Part shown: in pieces, positions 1 through 6,378 of the stretch | How the letters are laid out: each line of letters opens with the position of its first letter | How positions within the stretch are numbered: position 1 is the first letter of the stretch | Assembly (NCBI GenBank): GCA_034722035.1 | Contig: JAYENK010000046.1 | Coordinates: 1-7,825, forward strand | DNA from: JAYENK01 sp034722035 | GTDB taxonomy: Bacteria; Patescibacteriota; Patescibacteriia; Patescibacteriales; UBA12075 | Direction of reading: 5' to 3' | DNA length: 7,825 nt | The notes under the pieces: model-generated | The model's input: only the letters and a program-made list of their open reading frames with translations | What the model was told of the DNA's origin: nothing | Database searches by the model: none | Translations under genes and position numbers: made by a program

Positions 1-1
1 G

Positions 2-475
2 CAGATCAGCGAAGAAACGATCAAAGCCGTCAATGACCGCATAATGGCGGAGGCCAGAAGATTAAAATTGACCAAAGGCAAAAAAATGAGGGTTGATTCC
101 ACTGTAACGGAAGCCAATATCCATTACCCGACAGATTCAAGTCTGATTGTGGATGGTGTCAGGAAAATCAACAAAACTTTGGTTAAATTAAACATCGTTC
201 CCAAGGGTTACCGCAATTTCAAGAGAAAAATCAAACAGCAAATTAATATTATTAGAACCATTGGTCGAAAAAACAAGGAAGTCAGACAAAAAGCGATTCA
301 AGAATTTGTTAAAATGGGAAAAACCGTTATCAATAAAACCAAAGGCTTCCGGCGCAAACAAGTTTCAAAAATCAGGAAAATCCTTGAAAAAATCATCAGC
401 CAAACCGACATTGTGAATTCGGGCAAGCAGTACAAGTCCAGGAAGACGAACATTTTATCACTAACTGGGAAATAG
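2..475 (+). pseudogene. Transposase, N-terminal part (frameshifted, 5'-truncated by window edge)
   Basis: The reading frame is open to the left edge, so the ATG at 44 is probably internal and the true start lies outside. It encodes the first catalytic aspartate of a DDE transposase in the context RVDSTVTEANIHYPTDSS (Asp codon 95-97). This context is typical of transposases in which an Asp-Thr/Ser-Thr stretch is followed by a conserved IHYPTDSSL block. A very basic helical region follows (about 140-400), consistent with the insertion domain between the first two catalytic residues. Family-like sequence in this frame ends near 400, and the residues from there to the stop at 473-475 look like out-of-frame read-through. 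The matching continuation is in another frame from 388. Such a protein would cut and join element ends; this copy cannot make it intact. Confidence 0.72.
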
Positions 476-861
476 ACAACAAGGCGAAAGACGTTGAATT
501 CTTTCCCAGGGGCATAGATAAGCACGAACAATTATTCAAAAAACCGCCGAACATGGTTGCAGCCGATCGGGGCTACTGGTCACCAGGCAACAAGGAATAC
601 GCCCAAAAGGCTGGGGTAAAAAACGTATCGCTACCGAAAAAAGGCAAACTCAATGAACAAGAAAAAGAATTTCAGAATACGGCAAAATTTAAAAAGGGCC
701 AACGTTATCGGGCTGGTGGCGAGGCGAAGATTTCTCTTTTAAAACGACAATACAAACTGGACAGATGCGGATATAGGGGCGATAAAGGAATGGCTTTGTG
801 GGTCGGTGGTGGAATATTAGCCTGCAACCTGGTTACAATGGCCAGATTAATGGCAACTTGA
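388..861 (+). pseudogene. Transposase, C-terminal part (frameshifted)
   Basis: This frame opens after a tga at 385-387 and runs to the tga at 859-861. Family-like sequence starts at about 397 (CEFGQAVQVQEDEHFITNWE), well before the first ATG at 553. That shows it is the continuation of the N-terminal fragment rather than a separate gene starting at 553. The second catalytic aspartate lies in VAADRGYWS (Asp codon 565-567). The catalytic glutamate lies in RAGGEAKISLLKR (Glu codon 721-723), followed by the usual YRGDKG and WVGGGILACNL blocks. Relatives normally carry an extra stretch before the EFG block, so a short deletion probably came with the frameshift. All three DDE residues survive, so the decay may be fairly recent. 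Confidence 0.72.
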
Positions 862-948
862 TTTAAAATAATCAAAGAACGAATGTAAAAATACATTTCA
901 AGAACCCAAATCATGCTTGGATTTTTAAAAAGTGTTTTTACACATTAA

Positions 949-1104
949 CTAATTAGCAAATACGGCGGTATGCTTATCACCAACACTGTAACTGGCCCCC
1001 TTCTCGGCTTTGGTTTTTCCGCTTTAGTCGGCATCACTTTTGGTTTTTATCCCGCACTTAAGGCAAGTCGCTTGGATCCGGTTGACGCGCTTCGGAGTGA
1101 GTAA
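949..1104 (+). pseudogene. C-terminal fragment of an ABC-transporter permease (FtsX/MacB type)
   Basis: A 51-codon open stretch ends with taa at 1102-1104. It encodes one hydrophobic transmembrane segment (about 991-1053) followed by FGFYPALKASRLDPVDALRS. The FGxYPAxKASxLdPxxALR ending is characteristic of the last helix and cytoplasmic tail of FtsX/MacB-type permeases, which work with an ATPase partner to move substrates or drive periplasmic machinery. The frame is closed at 946-948, just where the transposase remnant ends, so the rest of the gene is missing here and probably lies to the left beyond the window. There is no ribosome binding site or plausible start, so I regard it as a dead fragment. 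Confidence 0.7.
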
Positions 1105-1130
1105 TAAAAAATATTTTAAAAACAAAAAGG

Positions 1131-1161
1131 TAACGTTTATAGACTCAAAATCGTTAAAATA
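1131..1161. promoter_or_regulatory. Upstream AACGTT-like boxes of the fic control region
   Basis: Two boxes resemble the arms of the operator further downstream. TAACGTTT is at 1131-1138. AAAATCGTTAAAATA at 1147-1161 matches the right operator arm (1198-1212) at 14 of 15 positions. The core centres (about 1134.5, 1152.5, 1184.5, 1203.5) are 18, 32 and 19 bp apart, so sites come in two closely spaced pairs. This is consistent with cooperative binding of one regulator, but it is inferred from sequence only. Confidence 0.4.
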
Positions 1162-1175
1162 GTGATATTTTTTAA

Positions 1176-1212
1176 TATTTTAACGTTTTTTATTGACAAA
1201 AACGTTAAAATA
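1176..1212. promoter_or_regulatory. Inverted-repeat operator over the fic promoter
   Basis: Two 15-bp arms, TATTTTAACGTTTTT (1176-1190) and AAAAACGTTAAAATA (1198-1212), are perfect reverse complements separated by 7 bp. The spacer and right arm contain the -35 hexamer, and the right arm covers much of the -35/-10 spacer. A protein bound here would be expected to block RNA polymerase. The arms are AT-rich apart from the central CG, so a chance hairpin is less likely than a binding site, though it has not been tested. A candidate binder is the Fic protein itself through its C-terminal helix-turn-helix. Confidence 0.6.
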
Positions 1213-1221
1213 ATATATAGT
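1193..1221 (+). promoter_or_regulatory. Sigma-70-type promoter of fic (possibly fic-polA-murD)
   Basis: A perfect -35 hexamer TTGACA (1193-1198) and a -10 hexamer TATAGT (1216-1221, five of six consensus bases) are separated by the ideal 17 bp. Transcription would be expected to begin about 7 bp after the -10, near 1228. That is 2 bp before the first ATG of fic, so the transcript would be practically leaderless. It is the only strong plus-strand promoter I could recognise in the window. Confidence 0.65.
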
Positions 1222-1229
1222 ATTTTTAT

Positions 1230-2108
1230 ATGGTTAAAATATTAAGTATGCAAAATAGAATAAATATTCTTCGAGAAAGGTATTATAAAGCTTTAAGCGG
1301 TAAAGAGTCCTTAGTAAAAATCATTGCCGGAACTGAAGTCACAGAGCAGGTGTATAATTCAAATGCAATTGAGAATAGTACTTTAACTTTGGAAGAAACA
1401 GAAAAAATTCTTATGCAGATTGATTTGGATCGGTATATCTCGGAGCGAGAATTATTTGAAGCAAAGAATTTAGCACGAGTTGTTGAATATATTGAAGAAA
1501 GGGCAAAAAAGCAAGAGCTTAATTTTGATGTAATTTTATTGTTGCATAAAATGTTGATATCAAATATTAATGATGATATTGCCGGTAGATTTAGAACGGA
1601 CGGTGAATTTGTTCGTGTGGGGAATTATATTGCACCAGACCCTAAGGAGATCAATGATCTTCTCGAAAAAATGTTAATTGAATATAATGCAGGGAGTGGG
1701 AACATTGTCAGAAGGTTGGCAAGACTGCATTTAAGCTTTGAAAATATTCATCCATTCAATGACGGCAACGGACGAATTGGCAGAGCTATAAATAATTATC
1801 TGTTAATAAGAGAGGGCTATGTTCCGATTAATATAAAATTTACTGATCGAAAAAAATATTATGAGGCGTTTAGAGATTTTGACAATGATAAAACAACTGT
1901 TATTATGGAAGAAATTATTGGAAAAGCTTTAACTGATAGTTATTTTAAACGCTTAGCATATCTTGAGCATAAAAATATAATTAAATTGTCTGATTACGCC
2001 AAAAAATATAAATTATCATATCCCAACTTGATAAACAAGGCCAAAAGGCAAACCATCGAAGCATTTTTGGAAAAGAATGTTTGGAAAATAGGAGATAATA
2101 AAGATTAA
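1230..2108 (+). CDS. Fic-domain protein (putative AMP-transferase) with N-terminal inhibitory motif and C-terminal helix-turn-helix
   Basis: The protein has 292 residues. The Fic core motif HPFNDGNGRIGR is complete at residues 174-185, with catalytic His174 and the phosphate-binding loop. A flap-like segment (GRFRTDGEFVRVGNYIAP) lies at 119-136. Fic enzymes usually transfer AMP from ATP to a hydroxyl side chain of a target protein. SNAIEN at 44-49 fits the (S/T)xxxE(G/N) inhibitory helix, placed before the Fic core as in class II Fic proteins, so activity is probably self-restrained. Residues about 250-289 (KLSDYAKKYKLSYPNLINKA, ending in VWKIG) resemble an excisionase/MerR-like helix-turn-helix, suggesting DNA binding and autoregulation. 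No Shine-Dalgarno is present. The ATG at 1230 nearly coincides with the predicted transcript start; the ATG at 1248 (residue 7) is an alternative. The gene is more AT-rich than its neighbours, which fits horizontal acquisition. The target is unknown. Confidence 0.88.
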   Translation: MVKILSMQNRINILRERYYKALSGKESLVKIIAGTEVTEQVYNSNAIENSTLTLEETEKILMQIDLDRYISERELFEAKNLARVVEYIEERAKKQELNFDVILLLHKMLISNINDDIAGRFRTDGEFVRVGNYIAPDPKEINDLLEKMLIEYNAGSGNIVRRLARLHLSFENIHPFNDGNGRIGRAINNYLLIREGYVPINIKFTDRKKYYEAFRDFDNDKTTVIMEEIIGKALTDSYFKRLAYLEHKNIIKLSDYAKKYKLSYPNLINKAKRQTIEAFLEKNVWKIGDNKD

Positions 2109-2123
2109 AAAGTAAATTAAATA

Positions 2124-4982
2124 ATGCCAAAAACAAAAGACAAATTAATGATTATTGATGGCAATGCTTTGGTGCATCGGAGTTTTCATGCGCTGCCACC
2201 AAGTATGACCTTGAAGGACGGGACAGTGGTTAATGCTGTCTATGGCTTTACTTCTTTTTTGATTAAATCTATTCGGGATTTGAAGCCGAAGTATGTGGTG
2301 CTTACAATGGATATGAAAGGACCGACTTTTCGGCATAAGCAGTTTAAGGAATACAAGGCCAAGCGGGTAAAAGCGCCGGACGAGCTTTACGCTCAAATTC
2401 CATTAGTCAAAAAAATAGCCAAGAGTTTTAATATTCCGGTTTTTGAAAAGAAAGGATTTGAAGCGGATGATCTTATTGGCACACTGGTTCATAAAGTAGA
2501 AAGTAAAAAGTTGAAAATAGAAAGTGTCGTTGTGACCGGAGACAAAGATACCTTGCAGTTGGTGAATAAAAACACCAAGGTTTATTCTATGAGCCGGGGT
2601 TTAACTGACAGTATTATTTATGATGAGGATTTGGTGATGACAAAAATGGGGATCCGTCCCGATCAGGTGATTGATTATAAAGCTCTGCGGGGGGATCCGT
2701 CGGATAATATTCCGGGAGTAAAGGGAATTGGTGATAAAACCGCGCTTGAGCTTCTTCATAAATATGAAACTTTGGATAAAATTTATGAGCAAATAAAAAA
2801 GAACGAAGAAAAATTGGAAAAGCTTGTGAAGCCGCGGATAATCGGCTTGTTAAAAGAGTACAAGGAGCAGGCTTATCTGTCCCGGGAATTGGCAACGATT
2901 AAATGCGACGTTGATATAAAATTTGATCTTGAAGCGACAACGTTTAATCATTTGGATAAAGATAAAGTATTAATTACTTTATCGGATTTTGAATTCCGTT
3001 CTTTGTTGCCACGGGTACAGCAATTGTTTTCCGAAACAAGCGGTGAGAGCAAAGAAGAAAAAGAAGAGGCAGTTGAGGATAAGTTTGAGCGAAACCGAAA
3101 GCAGTTTAAATATATATTGGTCGATGATGAGAAAAAATTTAATAAGTTTTTTAGGGAATTATCAGAGCAAAAGTCATTTACTTTTGACACAGAAACTAGT
3201 GGTTTTGATCCGATTACAGCTAACTTGCTGGGGGTTAGTTTTTCTTGGAAGAAAGGCTGCGCGCACTACGTGCAATTAAAAATTAAGAATGAAAAATTAA
3301 AAATTGATAATAATTTATTTAATTATAGTTTGAAAAATGAGAAACGAAAAGCGAGTAGTAAATTAAATCCTTGGTTGAAGAAGTTGAAAGGAGTTTTTGA
3401 GGATGAAAAAATTGAGAAGCATGCGCATAATGCTAAGTTTGATGTGAGGGTGATGAAGAATAAAGGGATTGAGATCAAGAATGTTTCTTTTGATTCGATG
3501 ATTGCGTCTTATTTGCTTAATTCCGGGTCCAGGCAGCATAATCTTGATATGGTAGTATTTAGTGAACTTAATTTTGAAAAAATATCAAAGACAGATTTGC
3601 TGGGCAGGGGTAGGGATAAAATTTCATTTAGCGAAGTAGAAGACGAGAGGTTAATGCTTTATTCTTGTGAGGATGCGGATTATACCGAGCAATTGGTAAA
3701 AAGCTTTAAAAAGAAATTAAAAAAAGAAAAGCTTGATAAATTGTTTATAGAATTGGAAATGCCCTTGGTGCCGGTGTTGGCGCGAATGGAGGAGAACGGC
3801 GTAAAACTGGATTCAAAATTTTTGGATATTATGCGAAGTAAAGTTAACCGGAAAATCAATGCTTTGATCCGAGAAATTCATGATTTAGCCGGCGAAGAGT
3901 TTAATATCAGCTCGACCAAACAGCTTCAGGCAGTGCTGTTTGATAAAATGGAGATTCCCTCAGACAAGGTAAAGAAGACAAAAACAGGAATTTCAACCGC
4001 TGCGAGCGAACTGGAAAAAATGGTTAATTTACATCCAATAATAAAATTAATCCAAGAATACCGGGAGTATATTAAGTTGAGTAATACCTATATTGATACT
4101 TTGCCAAAGTTGATTAACGCTCGCACCGGACGGGTTCACACCAGTTATAATCAGACCATAACCGCAACCGGCCGTCTTAGTTCAAATAATCCGAATTTGC
4201 AAAATATTCCGGTGCGAACAGAACTCGGGCGCGAAATTCGCAAGGCTTTTGTTTCTGAGAAAGGATATTCTCTCGTTGCGCTTGATTATTCTCAGATCGA
4301 GCTTAGGCTGGCCGCGCATTATAGCGGAGACAAGAAGATGGTCGAAGCTTTTAAAGATAATATGGACATTCATACCGCAACGGCCGCAGAGATTAATCAG
4401 GTTAGTATTGATAAAGTTGAGCCCGAAATGCGGCGGGAAGCCAAAGCAATTAATTTTGGAATTCTCTATGGGCAAGGTCCGCACGGTTTATCACAAACCG
4501 CCGATATACCGTATGTGCGGGCGCAAGAGTTTATCTCGGCTTATTTTGAAAAATTCAAAAGTATAAAAAAGTTTATCGACGACACTATCGAGCAGGTAAA
4601 AGTAGATGGGCATGTTTGTACTTTGATGGGACGGGTTCGGCATTTTCCGGAGATTAATTCCAGTGTAGCAATGGTCCGAAAAGCCGCTGAGAGAATGGCA
4701 GTGAACATGCCTTTGCAGGGAACTGCGGCCGACATGTTAAAAAAAGCAATGATTGAGGTGGATGAAGAAATAACATCCAAAGGGTGTGATATAAGCGATG
4801 ACGTTAAAATGCTGATGACTGTGCATGATGAATTAATTTTTGAAATAAAAAACAGTTTAGTTGAAAAAACGGTTCCAAAGATTAAAAAAATAATGGAAGA
4901 AGTGATAAAATTAAAAGTTCCGGTCGTAGTGGAAGCGAAGCAGGGAAAGAATTGGGGGGAGATGGAATTAATTAAAAATTAA
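2124..4982 (+). CDS. polA: DNA polymerase I
   Basis: This 952-residue, three-domain enzyme fills gaps, removes RNA primers and takes part in excision repair. The 5'-nuclease domain (about 1-300) has Asp12, the acidic cluster EADD (113-116), Asp140/Asp142, GDPSDN (190-195) and a helix-hairpin-helix around GIGDKTALEL (201-210). The 3'-5' exonuclease domain (about 328-540) is intact: DTE (355-357), NAKFD (436-440) and YSCED (513-517). Proofreading is therefore probably active, unlike in the many PolA proteins that lost these residues. Polymerase motif A is DYSQIELR (721-728); motif B runs from Arg770 through Lys774 and Phe778 to Tyr782; motif C is VHDE (900-903). Residues about 386-411 are a lysine- and asparagine-rich insertion in the exonuclease domain. 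The ATG is 15 bp after fic and has no Shine-Dalgarno, suggesting cotranscription. The length is normal to slightly long for the family. Confidence 0.97.
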   Translation: MPKTKDKLMIIDGNALVHRSFHALPPSMTLKDGTVVNAVYGFTSFLIKSIRDLKPKYVVLTMDMKGPTFRHKQFKEYKAKRVKAPDELYAQIPLVKKIAKSFNIPVFEKKGFEADDLIGTLVHKVESKKLKIESVVVTGDKDTLQLVNKNTKVYSMSRGLTDSIIYDEDLVMTKMGIRPDQVIDYKALRGDPSDNIPGVKGIGDKTALELLHKYETLDKIYEQIKKNEEKLEKLVKPRIIGLLKEYKEQAYLSRELATIKCDVDIKFDLEATTFNHLDKDKVLITLSDFEFRSLLPRVQQLFSETSGESKEEKEEAVEDKFERNRKQFKYILVDDEKKFNKFFRELSEQKSFTFDTETSGFDPITANLLGVSFSWKKGCAHYVQLKIKNEKLKIDNNLFNYSLKNEKRKASSKLNPWLKKLKGVFEDEKIEKHAHNAKFDVRVMKNKGIEIKNVSFDSMIASYLLNSGSRQHNLDMVVFSELNFEKISKTDLLGRGRDKISFSEVEDERLMLYSCEDADYTEQLVKSFKKKLKKEKLDKLFIELEMPLVPVLARMEENGVKLDSKFLDIMRSKVNRKINALIREIHDLAGEEFNISSTKQLQAVLFDKMEIPSDKVKKTKTGISTAASELEKMVNLHPIIKLIQEYREYIKLSNTYIDTLPKLINARTGRVHTSYNQTITATGRLSSNNPNLQNIPVRTELGREIRKAFVSEKGYSLVALDYSQIELRLAAHYSGDKKMVEAFKDNMDIHTATAAEINQVSIDKVEPEMRREAKAINFGILYGQGPHGLSQTADIPYVRAQEFISAYFEKFKSIKKFIDDTIEQVKVDGHVCTLMGRVRHFPEINSSVAMVRKAAERMAVNMPLQGTAADMLKKAMIEVDEEITSKGCDISDDVKMLMTVHDELIFEIKNSLVEKTVPKIKKIMEEVIKLKVPVVVEAKQGKNWGEMELIKN
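3292..3308 (+). repeat. AT-rich micro-repeat, copy inside polA
   Basis: The 17-mer AAAAATTAAAAATTGAT lies in the part of polA that encodes the lysine-rich insertion of the exonuclease domain. The identical 17-mer occurs at the polA/murD junction. Low complexity means chance is possible, but the location inside a family-atypical insertion is suggestive. Confidence 0.4.
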
Positions 4983-4990
4983 AAATTGAT
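4974..4990 (+). repeat. AT-rich micro-repeat, copy at the polA/murD junction
   Basis: This is an exact second copy of the 17-mer found at 3292-3308. It covers the last codons and stop of polA (4980-4982), and its final two bases are the first two bases of the murD ATG (4989-4991). Both the end of one gene and the start of the next therefore lie in the repeat. Confidence 0.4.
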
Positions 4991-6323
4991 GAAATATAAT
5001 TTTAAAAAATTGAATAATAAAAAAATTGCACTTTTGGGTTTCGGGAGTGAGAATGTTGAGTTTTTGCGTTGGTTTGTTCGGCACAAGGTTGATTGTAAAA
5101 TTACGATTTGTGATCAGCAAAAAGATATTAAGAAAAAATATAAGGAATTTGATTTGCCTAATATTTTTTGGCAGACAGGGATAAATTATGATAAGAGTTT
5201 GGAAAATTTTGATATTATTTCTCGGATTGCCGGTTATCCTTTGTTTGCTCGTAGATTAAAAAAGGCAAGAAGAGAAGGAGTAGAAATTAGTTCTCCGACT
5301 AAATTATTTTTTGAATATTGTCCAACAAAAAATATTATTGGTGTTACCGGCACTAAAGGCAAAGGAACAACCACGGCTTTAATAATGGCGATATTAAAAA
5401 TTGCCAAAAAAACCGTTTTTTGGGGCGGTAATATCGGTATTCCGATGTTTTCTTTTATTGATAAGCTTAAAAAAGACGATTGGGTAGTTTTGGAGCTTTC
5501 CAGTTTTCAGTTGGAAGACTTGAAGACAAGTCCACATATTTCGGTGTTGACTAATTTGCAAAGAGAACATTTGCGTCCGGCTGACCCCAAGAATCCCAAT
5601 TATCATAAAACTTACGCCGATTATATTTTGGCTAAATTTAATATTTTTAAGTTTCAAAAGAAAAAAGATTATGCCATAATCAATCAAAAAACTAATGAGC
5701 TTAGCAGTAAAATTAAGCAAAACAAATTTGATTTGGGTAGTGGTAAAAAAATATATTTTGATAAAATTGACTATTCTTCTCACTTAGCTGGAGAACACAA
5801 CCAAGAGAATGTCGCAGCGGCTACGGCGGTAGCACGCTTGCTTGGTATTAAAAACAGTACAATTAAAAAAGCCGTTAAAAATTTTCAAGGCTTAGAACAT
5901 CGTTTGGAATTTATTGGTGAAGAGAGAGGAATTAAATATTATGAAGACAGTTTTGCAACGACACCAGAATCAGCAATAATCGCACTTAAATCATTTGACT
6001 CCCCGATAATCTTATTGGCCGGTGGTCCGGACAAGGGTGCAAATTTCAACAAATTGGCTAAAGAGATTACAAGAAGAGTTAAATTTTTAATATTATTTAG
6101 GGGAGAGGGGAGTAAAAGAATAAAAAAAGAACTATTAAGAATAAATTATCCCAGCACAAATATTTATTCAGCCGGAAGTATGAAGGAAGCATTTGGCCAA
6201 GTTAAAAAAAATATAAAAACAGGTGACATTGTTTTGTTGTCCCCGGCCTGCGCGAGTTTTGGTATATTTAAAAATTATAAAGAGCGAGGTAACAAGTTTA
6301 AAGGAGAGTTACGAAAAATATAA
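4989..6323 (+). CDS. murD: UDP-N-acetylmuramoyl-L-alanine--glutamate ligase (MurD family)
   Basis: This cytoplasmic ATP-dependent ligase adds glutamate to UDP-MurNAc-L-alanine in peptidoglycan precursor synthesis. Numbering is from the ATG at 4989 (444 residues); a TTG at 4986 directly before it is a less likely start. The N-terminal Rossmann-like domain carries ALLGFGSENVE (14-24). The ATP loop is GVTGTKGKGTTT (118-129), then ELSSFQLE (169-176), the Mg-ligand-type His194, the probable carbamylated Lys216 (in YILAKFNIF), AGEHNQEN (267-274) and Arg305 of the EHR motif. The C-terminal domain has GGPDKGANF (345-353) and SPACAS (418-423). Two departures stand out: the usual DSKATN is DSFATT (320-325), and a 10-15 residue insertion follows the His194 block. 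Its position 6 bp after polA, rather than in a cell-wall cluster, is unusual. No Shine-Dalgarno is seen. Another Mur ligase is unlikely given the MurD-type ELSSFQLE and C-terminal motifs. Confidence 0.9.
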   Translation: MKYNFKKLNNKKIALLGFGSENVEFLRWFVRHKVDCKITICDQQKDIKKKYKEFDLPNIFWQTGINYDKSLENFDIISRIAGYPLFARRLKKARREGVEISSPTKLFFEYCPTKNIIGVTGTKGKGTTTALIMAILKIAKKTVFWGGNIGIPMFSFIDKLKKDDWVVLELSSFQLEDLKTSPHISVLTNLQREHLRPADPKNPNYHKTYADYILAKFNIFKFQKKKDYAIINQKTNELSSKIKQNKFDLGSGKKIYFDKIDYSSHLAGEHNQENVAAATAVARLLGIKNSTIKKAVKNFQGLEHRLEFIGEERGIKYYEDSFATTPESAIIALKSFDSPIILLAGGPDKGANFNKLAKEITRRVKFLILFRGEGSKRIKKELLRINYPSTNIYSAGSMKEAFGQVKKNIKTGDIVLLSPACASFGIFKNYKERGNKFKGELRKI

Positions 6324-6326
6324 ATA

Positions 6327-6370
6327 AATTTTAAATTTTGAATTCTAAATTTTAAAGCAATTTTAAATTT
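6327..6370. repeat. AT-rich repeated and palindromic spacer between murD and holA
   Basis: AATTTTAAATTT occurs at 6327-6338 and again at 6359-6370, with a partial copy (AATTTTAAA) at 6348-6356. Between them AAATTT-T-GAATTC-T-AAATTT (6333-6352) forms a 20-bp palindrome with a single mismatched pair. The spacer has no GC-rich hairpin with a T-tract and no clear promoter, so murD and holA may be cotranscribed. A regulatory or structural role cannot be judged from sequence alone. Confidence 0.5.
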
Positions 6371-6378
6371 ATAATATT

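Larger units (their letters stand above)
1..948 (+). mobile_element. Remnant of a DDE-transposase insertion sequence, left end outside the window
   Basis: The region holds a degenerate transposase (2-861) followed by about 87 bp of non-coding DNA. In-frame ABC-permease coding sequence then resumes at 949, directly after a stop codon at 946-948. The simplest reading is an insertion sequence that landed in a permease gene and later decayed. The right boundary lies somewhere in 862-948; I could not fix it because the left terminal repeat is outside the window and cannot be paired. Base composition here is visibly more G+C-rich than in the Fic gene downstream. The transposase sequence pattern recalls the ISNCY/IS1202-like group, but that family name is tentative. 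Confidence 0.6.

Noticed and set aside
553..861. Separate small gene starting at the ATG at 553
   Set aside because: Clear transposase-like sequence continues upstream in the same frame to about 397, so the ATG is internal to a broken gene.
881..898. Perfect 6-bp hairpin AATGTA-AAAA-TACATT after the transposase
   Set aside because: It is all weak pairs apart from one G-C and has no T-tract, and could not be tied to an element end because the left end is not in the window.
1105..1230. CRISPR-like array in the AACGTT repeats
   Set aside because: The repeats are short, partly inverted and irregularly spaced around a promoter, which fits operator sites and not an array.
2145..2895. Minus-strand open frames across polA
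   Set aside because: They lie opposite intact, motif-rich polA coding sequence, have no recognisable domain and no start signal, and are shadows of the real frame.
4956..4966. Purine-rich GGGGGAGATGG as a Shine-Dalgarno for murD
   Set aside because: It ends more than 20 bp before the ATG, too far for normal initiation, and it encodes conserved final residues of PolA.
4986..4988. TTG start for murD one codon upstream
   Set aside because: An ATG follows immediately at 4989, and there is no Shine-Dalgarno to favour the TTG; the proteins differ by one residue only.
6338..6375. Promoter for holA using TATAAT at 6370-6375
   Set aside because: The hexamer ends only 3 bp before the ATG, and no -35 box lies at 16-18 bp; in such AT-rich DNA a lone TATAAT is expected by chance.
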